DNA of 64,000 nt. Source: Herpetosiphon llansteffanensis. GTDB lineage: Bacteria > Chloroflexota > Chloroflexia > Chloroflexales > Herpetosiphonaceae. The first letter of the stretch is position 1; the number at the start of each line of letters is the position of its first letter. The DNA lies in NCBI RefSeq assembly GCF_003205875.1, contig NZ_PUBZ01000044.1:1-64000 (forward strand), in the 5' to 3' direction. The notes below the pieces were generated by a model. The model saw nothing but the letters and a program-made list of their open reading frames with translations, was not told the origin of the DNA and did not search any database. Made by a program: the position numbers and the translations under genes. This document shows positions 52,087-61,130 of the stretch, piece after piece.

Positions 52087-53973
52087 CTAAAGATATTGGC
52101 TAAAGAAGTCGGTGATGCGGTTGTAGCAGGTCACTTTGTTGGCATATTTCAGCACATCGTGGCCTTCATCGCTAAACAACAGATAATCGACGTTTTTGCC
52201 CAAGGCTTGCAACTCGTGCACAACCTCGCGTGATTCTTGCTCGATCACCCGTGGATCGTTGGCTCCTTGGGTTACCAACAAGGGGCAGGCCAAATTGTGA
52301 ATGTAGGTTTTTGGCGAGCGCTCAACCAAGAAATCCGCTTCGGTCACAGGGTCGCCAACTTGGGTCGCCATATAGGCTTTCCAGGTTTCGGGCACGCGGG
52401 CCGAGAAGGTGTGCAAATCATACGGCCCAAACATATCGATGCCAGCTTTCCAAAGCTCAGGGTGTCGGCCAACCAAGGTTAAGGTCATAAAGCCACCATA
52501 CGAACGGCCCATCACCCCAGCGCGTTTGGTATCGATCAAGGGATCGTTGCTCAGCACGTTGGTCATGGCATGCACATGATCAAGCCGATCTTGGCCACCC
52601 CAATCGTGGGTAACTTGATTCATATAATTAAAGCCATAGCCGCTGCTGCCGCGCACATTAGGCACAAATACCGCGAAACCTTTCAAGGCCAAAAATTGAA
52701 TCAACGGCATCGAGAACCAAGCAAAATCAGGCCGTTCTTGGCCTTGCGGGCCGCCATGAATGTAATAGACCAATGGGCGCGGGCCTTCGTAGCCCAAGGC
52801 AGGAGCTGGGCGATATAGTCGCGCTGAAATTCGCAAGCCATCGTGCGAGTTGAATGAGGCATCTTCGCCAGCTGATAAATGCTCGACTGGAATGCCCAAA
52901 ACGCGTTCGTTGGTATGTTGTTGCAACTCTTGGTTGGGCTTGATCGTGAAAAGTTGGGTTGGGGCGATGGCGGTCGAGAACGAAAGCGCAAAGCTATCGC
53001 TGTCTGAATCATAGGCAATTGATTCCAAAACGCCATTGTCGAGCGGCGCTTGACCACACAATACTTTGCTAACCAGCATGCGCTTGTTTTCGAGATCAAG
53101 TTCAGCTTCGTAGCACCATGAACAGCCATCGATGTTGTAACCAATCAAATAGCGCTGCTCGCTAAGCTTGGTCAAACGATCAAACTCACCTTGGCCAGTA
53201 TGCACCAAACCCTCAATCGACACAGCATCTAAGCTTTGCGAGCCATCAAGCCGCAACAAGGCCAAACTGTAGCAATCATCAAATAAACTGGTGCTAAACA
53301 AGGCATAATCATCGTTGACCCATTCGGCAAAACCCATGCCATTTGGCTCGATTGGGGTTGTGCGCTGTTCCATAGGCGTGCCAAAAATAACGCTGCGATC
53401 GGTGCTACCCAGCTGTTGGCGATAAACCACTGTATCGCCAATGCCATAGGCATCGACGGTCAAAATTGTTTGCTGATCGGGTGAGGAAGTGGCATAGAAC
53501 GGGCCTTCAGCGGCAGTAGCGAGTAAGGTTGCGCTATTCTCAAGTACATTAATTTGATAGCCGCTAAATTCAGGCCGCGTGCGTGAGCTAGCCGTCAAAT
53601 AGCCAATCCCCGTTTTGAGATCGATTTTGGCAAGGTTGGTTTGCATGCCAGCAAATTGATCGCCGAAAATCAACTCAGGGAAGCCACCAGTTAGGGGAAT
53701 ACGCATTGGCTGATAATTTTCGTCACCATCCTGATCAATCATAACCACAATTTGATTATATTCGGCCAGCACCACGAACGATTTACCATCCATGTGATGC
53801 GGCGTTTGCAAGGCAATATTTGGCGGCAACAGTGGCTCGGGCACGCTGCCAGCAAGCAGCATGCGATACAAACTCAAGCGACCATTCAAATCGCTAATAA
53901 AATACAGATAGTCGCCCGAGCGTTGGGGCACAACAAATTGACGGGCGGCAAGCAAGGCTTCGATGCGCGACAT
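52087..53973 (-). CDS. S9-family serine peptidase (prolyl-oligopeptidase/acylaminoacyl-peptidase type)
   Basis: 628-aa enzyme. The first 360 residues form a beta-propeller that limits access to the active site. The C-terminal 260 residues are an alpha/beta-hydrolase, with the HGGPQGQ oxyanion region, nucleophile GRSYGGFM, acid in NDPRV and catalytic His in DEGHDV. Peptides or acylated peptides are the expected substrates. There is no signal peptide, so it is cytoplasmic. AAGGAG lies 9 nt before the ATG. It is divergent from the second LuxR/MalT gene. Confidence 0.92.
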   Translation of the reverse strand: MSRIEALLAARQFVVPQRSGDYLYFISDLNGRLSLYRMLLAGSVPEPLLPPNIALQTPHHMDGKSFVVLAEYNQIVVMIDQDGDENYQPMRIPLTGGFPELIFGDQFAGMQTNLAKIDLKTGIGYLTASSRTRPEFSGYQINVLENSATLLATAAEGPFYATSSPDQQTILTVDAYGIGDTVVYRQQLGSTDRSVIFGTPMEQRTTPIEPNGMGFAEWVNDDYALFSTSLFDDCYSLALLRLDGSQSLDAVSIEGLVHTGQGEFDRLTKLSEQRYLIGYNIDGCSWCYEAELDLENKRMLVSKVLCGQAPLDNGVLESIAYDSDSDSFALSFSTAIAPTQLFTIKPNQELQQHTNERVLGIPVEHLSAGEDASFNSHDGLRISARLYRPAPALGYEGPRPLVYYIHGGPQGQERPDFAWFSMPLIQFLALKGFAVFVPNVRGSSGYGFNYMNQVTHDWGGQDRLDHVHAMTNVLSNDPLIDTKRAGVMGRSYGGFMTLTLVGRHPELWKAGIDMFGPYDLHTFSARVPETWKAYMATQVGDPVTEADFLVERSPKTYIHNLACPLLVTQGANDPRVIEQESREVVHELQALGKNVDYLLFSDEGHDVLKYANKVTCYNRITDFFSQYL

Positions 53974-54110
53974 TTCTTTTCACTCCTTGGTAACAGCAAG
54001 TTTGACGCTATTGTAGATAAATCACAGCGATCAAGCTTCATTCAAAAGGTGTAGCCACAAGGTGTAGTTGGCTATGGTAGACTGAAGGACACGTGTTGAG
54101 GGATTTTCAC

Positions 54111-56693
54111 ATGCTCCAACTTATTCAAACCAAATTAGTTGTCCCGCCACCGCGTGAACGAGTCGTCAAGCGTTCGCGGTTGTATCAACGGCTTGACAAT
54201 GGGCGCAAACAACGGCTTACGTTAATCAGCGCGCCAGCGGGCTTTGGCAAAACGACCTTAGTCAGCGCCTGGCTGCACGCCAACAATCAGTCGCACAACG
54301 TTTGGCTCACCCTCAATAATCACGATAACGATCCATTACGCTTTGCCCAATATTTGCAACGTGGTTTTCAGGCTCAATTGGCGCAATTCAATGGGCAATG
54401 GCTCGAAATGATGGGCCATCAGGTCGTAATTAATCTGATTACGACGCTGATCAACCAGCTGCACGAGCAAAGCGAGCAATGGGTGTTGGTGTTGGATGAT
54501 TATCAAATGATCGATCATCCTGTGATTCATGATGCCATCAGCACCTTGATTGAGCATTGCCCGCCGCAATTGCATATTTTATTGACGTGTCGCCAACAGC
54601 CAAGCTTGCCTCTCGCCCGTTGGCGCGCCCGTAATTGGCTGACCACGCTTGGCGTAAACGATCTACGCTTCACCGATAACGAAGGCGGCGAATTTTTGCG
54701 CGATGTGATGCATATGCGGCTCAATCAGCACCTCGAAAGCCAAGTGTTGCAACAAAGCGCTGGCTGGATTGCAGGATTACAACTTGCAGCCTTAGCCTTA
54801 TCTGAAGCCCCCAGCCCCGAACAAGGCTTGCGGGCGCTCAACTCAGGTCAGGCCAGCGATATTAGCATCTATTTGTTGGAAGAAGTGTTTCAGCAACAAC
54901 CAACGCCAATTCAGCAAACCTTGTTGGCCTTGGCTCCGCTAGAGCGCTTTAATCGTTCGCTGGCGGAGTTTATTCAGCACGCATTAGCACTGGGTCCAAG
55001 CCAACTTGAGCAGATTGTCGAGCGCCAATTGTTTATTGGGGCGCTTGATCAAGAGTGGTGGCAACTACACCCTCTATTTCGCGATTTTCTGCTGCAACAC
55101 GCCAGCTTGGTTGAGCCAACGTTGCGCAATAATGTTTTAGCGCTGGCAGCTCAGTGGTGTAGCGAGCAGCATTATATTCACGATGCGATGAGTTATGCGT
55201 TGCAAGCCCAAGCCCATCAATTGGCAGCCAACATTCTTGCGCCTTGGGTTGGCCAATTTGTGCGCGAAGCAGCATTTTATACCTTGCGGCCATGGCTTGA
55301 TCAGCTGCCAACCAATGTGATTTGGAATGAGCCGCGTTTGTGTATTGCCCAAATGTGGATTTTGATCACGCTGCGCAATGGCGAAGGCGTTCAAGGCTAT
55401 ATCGAACGAATTAGCCAATTGGTCGATAGCAGCGAGCCAAATCCGTTGGCGGCGGAAGCCTTGGCTTTGGGAGCATTAGCCGCCACAATCACCTCGAAAT
55501 TAGAGCAAGCAACCCTGTGGGGCGAACAAGCCAAACGGCTCAATACCAGCAACGATCCGGTGATTCAAGGCGTAATGACCTTTTGTTTGGCGGTTGTCGC
55601 CCATTTTCAAGGCGATGTTGAGCAGGCCGAAGTGTTCTATCAACAAACCGAAACCTTGGGCCAAACGATCAACAGTCGCTTTTTATCAACCGTTGGCGCG
55701 GTCAATCGGGCTGGTTTGTTGGCCGATTTAGGCCATTTTAATCGCGCTGAACAGCTTTGTCTGAGCTTGATCGAACAAACGCAAGCCTTGCCAGCGCCAC
55801 GCCCATTTATGGCTGGCATGCATTGGATGTTGGCCCGCATTTATCACCAGCGCAATCAATTGCCCGAAGCTATGGCTGCAACCGAACAAAGCCTTACCAG
55901 CAGCAAAGCCATGGATAATCGCTATATGTGGTGCGTTGCCCAAGCTCAGCGCGTAGCAATTTTGCAATCGCTCAACGATTATCCCCAAGCCTTGCAAGCG
56001 CTCCAGCAGCTTGAGGAGCAAGCAATCGACCAAGAGAGCGAAAAAATACGGCTAATTATTCAACAAACCCGCTGCCTAATTGCGATCGAACAACACGATT
56101 TGAGCCAAGCAACCCAATGGCTAGCCTTGATCAACACCAATCCAGATGAATTAAACAATCCGGTTAATCAATGGCTTGGTGGTTTGTTAGCCTTGCGCCA
56201 AGGCGCATTTGAGCAGGCAACCGAGCTGCTTGATAAAGCTTTGGCAACCGCCGAACGGATTCATTATGTGCCATTGTTGATTAGCGTTCATGCCACCATC
56301 GCCATGGTTTTAGCCCGCCAAGGCAAGTTGCCCAAAGCCATCGCTCAATTGCAGCACGCATTAACAATCGCCGAGCCAGAATCGATTATTCAACCATTGC
56401 TTGATTTACATGCTGGGTTGATACCTTTGTTGCAACAAGTGCCAAGCAGCCCGTTGGTTGTTCGCTTGCTGCATCATAATCGCCTTGATACCGATGATTT
56501 GGCGATAACGCCGCGTGAGCACGAGATTTTGCGCTATTTGGCTGCTGGTTTGGGCAATCGAGCGATTGCTGAAGCCTTAGTGATTGCAGAAAGCACGCTC
56601 AAACGCCATATTAGCAATTTGTATCTCAAGCTCGATGTGCACAATCGCACAGCAGCAATCGTAAAAGCCCGCGAACAAGGGCTGATTGATTGA
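54111..56693 (+). CDS. MalT-like ATP-dependent LuxR-family regulator, second copy
   Basis: 860-aa STAND-type regulator. The P-loop is APAGFGKTTLV (about 40-50), and the acidic strand WVLVLDDYQ is at about 128-136. A helical TPR-like region spans the middle, and the C-terminal GerE/LuxR HTH begins at ITPREHEILRYLAAGLGNRA. It shares architecture with the protein at 18401-21031, but the sequences have diverged. ATG 54111 has GAGGG at 8 nt. Unlike the first copy it has a normal leader. The S9 peptidase is divergent and could be a target. Confidence 0.93.
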   Translation: MLQLIQTKLVVPPPRERVVKRSRLYQRLDNGRKQRLTLISAPAGFGKTTLVSAWLHANNQSHNVWLTLNNHDNDPLRFAQYLQRGFQAQLAQFNGQWLEMMGHQVVINLITTLINQLHEQSEQWVLVLDDYQMIDHPVIHDAISTLIEHCPPQLHILLTCRQQPSLPLARWRARNWLTTLGVNDLRFTDNEGGEFLRDVMHMRLNQHLESQVLQQSAGWIAGLQLAALALSEAPSPEQGLRALNSGQASDISIYLLEEVFQQQPTPIQQTLLALAPLERFNRSLAEFIQHALALGPSQLEQIVERQLFIGALDQEWWQLHPLFRDFLLQHASLVEPTLRNNVLALAAQWCSEQHYIHDAMSYALQAQAHQLAANILAPWVGQFVREAAFYTLRPWLDQLPTNVIWNEPRLCIAQMWILITLRNGEGVQGYIERISQLVDSSEPNPLAAEALALGALAATITSKLEQATLWGEQAKRLNTSNDPVIQGVMTFCLAVVAHFQGDVEQAEVFYQQTETLGQTINSRFLSTVGAVNRAGLLADLGHFNRAEQLCLSLIEQTQALPAPRPFMAGMHWMLARIYHQRNQLPEAMAATEQSLTSSKAMDNRYMWCVAQAQRVAILQSLNDYPQALQALQQLEEQAIDQESEKIRLIIQQTRCLIAIEQHDLSQATQWLALINTNPDELNNPVNQWLGGLLALRQGAFEQATELLDKALATAERIHYVPLLISVHATIAMVLARQGKLPKAIAQLQHALTIAEPESIIQPLLDLHAGLIPLLQQVPSSPLVVRLLHHNRLDTDDLAITPREHEILRYLAAGLGNRAIAEALVIAESTLKRHISNLYLKLDVHNRTAAIVKAREQGLID

Positions 56694-56829
56694 TTCCCTC
56701 ACCCCCCAGCCCCCTCTCCCACTGAACGCGGGCGAGGGGGAGTCGACCTTTTTTCACTACACATTGCAAGAGAACCATCAGTTATAGCCCCTCACCCTTC
56801 GTCCATTGAGCGGGCAAAGGGTGAGGGAA
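56694..56829. repeat. Palindromic repeat element, copy 2
   Basis: 136 bp of the same family as 51902-52042, with TTCCCTCACCCCCCAGCCCC at the left and GGGTGAGGGAA at the right, and GCGGGCGAGGGGG inside. The right arm is more diverged (CCCTCACCCTTCGTCC). It fills the gap between the convergent LuxR/MalT and MacB-like permease genes and may act as a terminator for both. Confidence 0.85.
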
Positions 56830-56831
56830 AT

Positions 56832-58160
56832 TTATTCGTGGCGCAAGGCATCGATTGGATTGAGTTTTGCAGCGCGTTGGGCTGGGTAGATTCCAAAAAA
56901 CAGGCCAACGCCGAGCGAGAAGCCAATCGCCACGCCCACAGTTTGCAAATCAATCGGCGCATCGAGCACGCCAAGTTGGGTTACCACAATCGGAATAATG
57001 CTGCCAAGCATCAGCCCAATCATACCGCCCGTCATACTCAAAACTGCGGCCTCAACCACAAATTGCATCAAAATATGATGGCTGCGTGCGCCCACAGCTT
57101 TGCGCAAGCCAATTTCACGGGTGCGCTCGGTCACACTCACCAACATAATATTCATAATTCCAATCCCACCAACAAGCAGCGAAATGCCAGCAACTGCCGC
57201 CAAAAACAGGGTCATCATCGAGGTAATCGTGTTGAGCGTGCCCAAAATTTCAGCTTGGTTGATCACATTAAAATCATCAGCGCTGCCATCGAGTTTAAGG
57301 TGATGGCGCTCACGCAGCAGCATGCTCACCCGCGATTGCAAAGCATCAAGATCGCTGGCATTAATCGCTGAAAGCGTAATCGAACCAACCCGATAGCCGT
57401 TGCCATCAGGTGTGCGCGCATTGAACAAGCGTTTTTGGGCCGTGGTAATGGGAATATAAGCGCGATCATCTTCCGAGCCAAACGCGCTACCACCTTGCGG
57501 CGTGAGCACACCAACGACCCGCAAAGTTTGGTTATTAATCCGCACGGTTTGGCCCAAGGCTTGACCATTACCAAATAAATCTTTGGCTAGGGTTGCGCCC
57601 AGCACAATCACCGTATTTGCGCCTTGCAAATGCTCATCGCTAATAAAACTACCTTGCTGCATGGTCAAATTATTAACCACTTGAAATGCTGGCGTAATGC
57701 CAATAATCTGGGCATTTTTATCAGCAGATTTGGCTACGATTTGAGCACTTGAATTCAGCTGCGGAGCTACGCCGATGACTGGCAATTGCAAAGCTTCAAT
57801 CGCCTTGGCATCATCCATGGTTAGGTTTTGGGCGGCGGTTGCATTGCCAGGCCCACGGTTTTGCGAGCCAGCAGAAATTGTCAGAATATTGGTGCCAATC
57901 GCCTCAATTTCGCCAGTAATCGAAGCGCTCGCGCCATTGCCCAGCGCCAACAGCGAAACTACCGAAGCCACGCCAATAATCACGCCCAACATTGTCAACA
58001 ACGAGCGCACTTTATTCGCCAGCAAGCTGCCAAACGAAATTCGCACAACCTCCCAGAGGCTGCCAAAGCCGCTCGAACTGGCAGTAATCGGCTGAAACAA
58101 AATGCTATCGGCGGCAACAGGAGCCGGTTCAGGTGCAGCATGCACATCAAGCGTTGTCAT
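56832..58160 (-). CDS. MacB-like ABC transporter permease
   Basis: 442-aa permease of the MacB/FtsX mechanotransmission type. TM1 is near residues 45-70 (LLANKVRSLLTMLGVIIGVA). A large extracytoplasmic MacB_PCD domain spans about 75-310, and three C-terminal helices follow, with ERTREIGLRKAVGA in the coupling loop. Together with the ATPase and adaptor upstream it forms a tripartite-type exporter; the ATPase is a separate chain, unlike Gram-negative MacB. AAAGGA precedes the ATG, 11 nt after the ATPase stop. It is the last gene of the operon. Confidence 0.92.
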   Translation of the reverse strand: MTTLDVHAAPEPAPVAADSILFQPITASSSGFGSLWEVVRISFGSLLANKVRSLLTMLGVIIGVASVVSLLALGNGASASITGEIEAIGTNILTISAGSQNRGPGNATAAQNLTMDDAKAIEALQLPVIGVAPQLNSSAQIVAKSADKNAQIIGITPAFQVVNNLTMQQGSFISDEHLQGANTVIVLGATLAKDLFGNGQALGQTVRINNQTLRVVGVLTPQGGSAFGSEDDRAYIPITTAQKRLFNARTPDGNGYRVGSITLSAINASDLDALQSRVSMLLRERHHLKLDGSADDFNVINQAEILGTLNTITSMMTLFLAAVAGISLLVGGIGIMNIMLVSVTERTREIGLRKAVGARSHHILMQFVVEAAVLSMTGGMIGLMLGSIIPIVVTQLGVLDAPIDLQTVGVAIGFSLGVGLFFGIYPAQRAAKLNPIDALRHE

Positions 58161-58171
58161 CGTTGCATCCT

Positions 58172-58849
58172 TTAGTTACGCTGATCGCCGATTAACTGGC
58201 CATCGCGCATGGTCAGCACACGCGCTGCATAGGCTGCCACGTCGTGTTCGTGGGTCACGAGCACAACCGTAATGCCTTGCTCACGATTCAAGCGCCGCAG
58301 CAATTCCATAATTTCGATGCTGGTTTTGCTATCCAACGCGCCAGTTGGCTCGTCGGCCAGAATCACCGAAGGGCTGCCAGCCAAGGCGCGCGCAATCGCC
58401 ACCCGTTGTTGCTGACCGCCGCTCAATTCGTTTGGGCGATGATCAACGCGCTGGCCCATTCCCACCAAATTCAGCGCAGCCAAGGCTCGACGTTGGCGCT
58501 CAGCTCCTGAAACGCCGCGATATATCATGGGCATTTCGACGTTGCGCAAGGCCGATTGGCGCGGCAATAAATTGTATTGCTGAAAAATAAAGCCCAATTT
58601 TTGCCCACGCACCAGCGCCAAGTCGTTGCTCGAAAGCTGATCGACCGCCACGCCATCGAGCACATACTCGCCCGAAGTTGGCGTATCCAAACAGCCAATT
58701 AAGTTCATGACGGTGCTTTTGCCGCTGCCGCTTGGCCCCATAATCGCCACAAAATCGCCTTTGTCGATGCTGAAACTCACGCCTTGCAGCGCCGCCACCA
58801 GCACATCACCCATTTGGTAGGTTTTGTGAATATCGCGCAAGCTAATCAT
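58172..58849 (-). CDS. ABC transporter ATP-binding protein (MacB/LolD type)
   Basis: 225-aa ATPase that powers the adjacent permease. Walker A is GPSGSGKST (about 38-46), the signature is LSGGQQQRVAIARAL, Walker B is VILADEPTGALD and the H-loop is VTHEHD. All catalytic residues are intact. GGAGG precedes the ATG, which overlaps the adaptor stop by one base (TAATG). The export substrate could be a drug, peptide or lipoprotein-related molecule. Confidence 0.95.
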   Translation of the reverse strand: MISLRDIHKTYQMGDVLVAALQGVSFSIDKGDFVAIMGPSGSGKSTVMNLIGCLDTPTSGEYVLDGVAVDQLSSNDLALVRGQKLGFIFQQYNLLPRQSALRNVEMPMIYRGVSGAERQRRALAALNLVGMGQRVDHRPNELSGGQQQRVAIARALAGSPSVILADEPTGALDSKTSIEIMELLRRLNREQGITVVLVTHEHDVAAYAARVLTMRDGQLIGDQRN

Positions 58850-60777
58850 TAGCGGCCTCCGCCGAACAAGCCACGGCTGCCGCTATCCGAGGCGGCGGTT
58901 GGCACGGCAATAATCGTATCGCCTGCATTTAAGCCGCTCAGCACCTCGGTAAACGAACCATCACTAATGCCCGTCACGACATCGACTTCGCGCACGCCAG
59001 CACCATCGGGCACTTGCACCGCCCGCCCGCTGCCTTTGGGCAACAAGGCCGAATTTGGCACCAGCAAAACATCGCTTTTTTCGCTGAGAATAATGTTGGT
59101 GTTGACCGTCATGCCAACTTTAACCAGCGGATCGTTGCTCGGCACGCTGATTTTGACCCGATAAATTACTACGCCATTCGAGACTTCGGCAACCGGCGAG
59201 ATATAACTGACCACGCCCTCGGTATTCCATGTATCAAGTGCGTCAATCGTTAATTCTACTTTTTGATTCAGCGCCACCAAAGCAACATCGGTTTCGCTCA
59301 AGTTGAGTTCAACATAGAGGTTGCTGCGATCAAGAATGTGCATCACCACGCCGCTCGCCGAGCCACCAGGCACGATTGAAACCGAGGTGATTACGCCAGC
59401 AAACGGCGCGCGCAAGGTTGCATTATCACGTTGCAATTGGGCTTGTTTCAACGATTGTTCGCTTTGCGAAACTGCCGCTGCTTGAATTGCCAAATCGGTA
59501 TCGGTTGGCGGTGCAGTCAGCTTATCGCGATTGGCTTCAGCTTGATCAACATTGGCTTGGGCCGCAGCCACATCAGCCGCCGTGCCACCTTGGGTCAATT
59601 TGCGCAAATTGGCCTTGGCTTGGTCGAGGTTGGCTTGGGCTGCTGCCACATCATCGACCGTGCCGCCTTGCTTGAGTTTATCCAAATTGGCCTTGGCTTG
59701 GTCGAGCGCAGCCTCTGCTTGGGTAATTTCGAGCGCGGTTGCACCCTTCAAAACCGTTTGCAATTGCACTTCAGCATCGCGCACTTTGGCCTCGGCGTTG
59801 GCAATATCCAAGCCTTCTTGGGTAACTGCGTTGTCGTAGGCCAATTGGGCAGCGTTGAGTTTGGATTGGGCATCTTGCTCATCGCGCTGGGCATTGGTAT
59901 AGCGATCAACATCATTTTGATAGCCAGCATCGTCGGGCTTTTTCTTCCAATTGCCAGCCTCATCGTGGGTTTCCCAATAGATTTGGCTAAGGCTGGTTTG
60001 GGCATTACGCACCGCATTCGCCGCCGTGTCACGGTCAAGCCCAGCTTGGGTTTTGGCCTTCGAGGTATCGGATTTGACTTGCTCTAGGCTTGATTTTGCT
60101 TGATCCAACGTGGCTTGGGCGCTTGAAACTTTTTCTGGTTTTGGCCCAGCCCGCAGATCATCGAGTTTGGCTTGGGCTGAACGCACCGAGGCTTCGGCAT
60201 TGGCCAAATCGGCAGGCGTGGCAGTGCCATTTTTGGCCTTGCGCAATTGGGCTTCTGCATTGGCAACGCTGGCTTGGGCAGCAGCAATATCCGCAGAGGT
60301 ACTGTTACCAGTCACAGTTTTTTGCAAATTGGCCTTAGCGTTATCAACGCTGGCTTGCGAGGCCGCTAAATCTTCAGGCCGCGCATTGCCATCTTGAGTT
60401 TGGCGCAAACGGGCTTCGGCACTTTGTAAATTAGCTTCTGCCGAAAGCACACTTAATGCCAAATTGCGATCATCAAGCTCAGCTAAAATCTGGCCTGCAA
60501 CCACATTTTGACCTTCACTCACCAACACTGTGCTCACGATTCCCGTAGTCTGAAAGCTCAAATCAAGGCTTTGCTTGGGGTTGATCGTGCCACTCCCAAG
60601 CACCGACGAAACCAAACGCCCACGTTGGATAGTTGTGGTGGTGCTGGCCGAAACGGTCGCAGGATCTTTGCCGCCAAGCACGAACGGCAGCAAGACCAAC
60701 ACTAAAATCACCGCACCGCCAATCACAAACCATTTGTAGCCTCGTTTTTTGGGTTGTGCTGAGCTTGATTCAGCCAT
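58849..60777 (-). CDS. Membrane-fusion-type efflux adaptor with an expanded repeat hairpin
   Basis: 642-aa MacA/HlyD-like adaptor anchored by one N-terminal helix (WFVIGGAVILVLVLLPFVLG, about 14-33). The lipoyl-like half (QSLDLSFQTTGIVSTV, then FAGVITSVSIVPGG) is split by a very long coiled-coil insert. The insert holds about eight repeats of 28-32 residues of the form AAQANVDQAKANLxKLxxG (about 120-460). The C-terminal beta-barrel ends in Gly-rich GLFGGGR. ATG 60777 follows AAGGAG. It opens the adaptor-ATPase-permease operon. The insert is much longer than in typical MacA. Confidence 0.9.
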   Translation of the reverse strand: MAESSSAQPKKRGYKWFVIGGAVILVLVLLPFVLGGKDPATVSASTTTTIQRGRLVSSVLGSGTINPKQSLDLSFQTTGIVSTVLVSEGQNVVAGQILAELDDRNLALSVLSAEANLQSAEARLRQTQDGNARPEDLAASQASVDNAKANLQKTVTGNSTSADIAAAQASVANAEAQLRKAKNGTATPADLANAEASVRSAQAKLDDLRAGPKPEKVSSAQATLDQAKSSLEQVKSDTSKAKTQAGLDRDTAANAVRNAQTSLSQIYWETHDEAGNWKKKPDDAGYQNDVDRYTNAQRDEQDAQSKLNAAQLAYDNAVTQEGLDIANAEAKVRDAEVQLQTVLKGATALEITQAEAALDQAKANLDKLKQGGTVDDVAAAQANLDQAKANLRKLTQGGTAADVAAAQANVDQAEANRDKLTAPPTDTDLAIQAAAVSQSEQSLKQAQLQRDNATLRAPFAGVITSVSIVPGGSASGVVMHILDRSNLYVELNLSETDVALVALNQKVELTIDALDTWNTEGVVSYISPVAEVSNGVVIYRVKISVPSNDPLVKVGMTVNTNIILSEKSDVLLVPNSALLPKGSGRAVQVPDGAGVREVDVVTGISDGSFTEVLSGLNAGDTIIAVPTAASDSGSRGLFGGGR

Positions 60778-61075
60778 GGGAACGCTCCTTGTTGGGCAAT
60801 TTGGATTAAGCACAAAGCGCAACGATCAAGCTTGATCATCGTCGCTATTCAAATTATGTCAATTTAATTTAACGTTATGCATTGTGAATGGAATGTTTGC
60901 TGAGCACGTGGATGCGCTTGGCGAGCAGCGTTGTGTTCAGCACGCAAAAGCATTGTATATCCCAGAAGTAGCTTAGCCCTACCAGCAGATATTATCCAAC
61001 TATTACCATTGATTGCCACGCCAATAGCAATGCGTACAACTAAATAGTTATGTCAATTTCAAACAATAACGAGAC
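60778..61075. other. Upstream region of the efflux operon, no gene seen
   Basis: About 300 nt. A perfect 14-bp palindrome, GATCAAGCTTGATC (60824-60837), lies 46 nt before the adaptor ATG. A consensus TTGACA (60862-60857, minus strand) lies upstream of it, but the expected -10 (ATGATC) is poor. The palindrome is a candidate operator. Nothing else is recognised. Confidence 0.45.
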
Positions 61076-61109
61076 AAAAAAAAACATCCAGCCTTGCGAG
61101 AGCTGGATG
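61076..61109 (-). terminator. Rho-independent terminator of the radical SAM cluster
   Basis: CATCCAGC pairs with GCTGGATG around a 9-nt loop, followed on the minus strand by nine T residues, about 20 nt after the end of the last radical SAM gene. Confidence 0.92.
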
Positions 61110-61130
61110 CGACGGAGCAACTGCTGAAAT

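Noticed and set aside
54111-56693. Horizontal transfer of the second LuxR/MalT gene
   Set aside because: Base and codon use look like the neighbours, and no mobile gene is adjacent. Paralogy is the simpler explanation.
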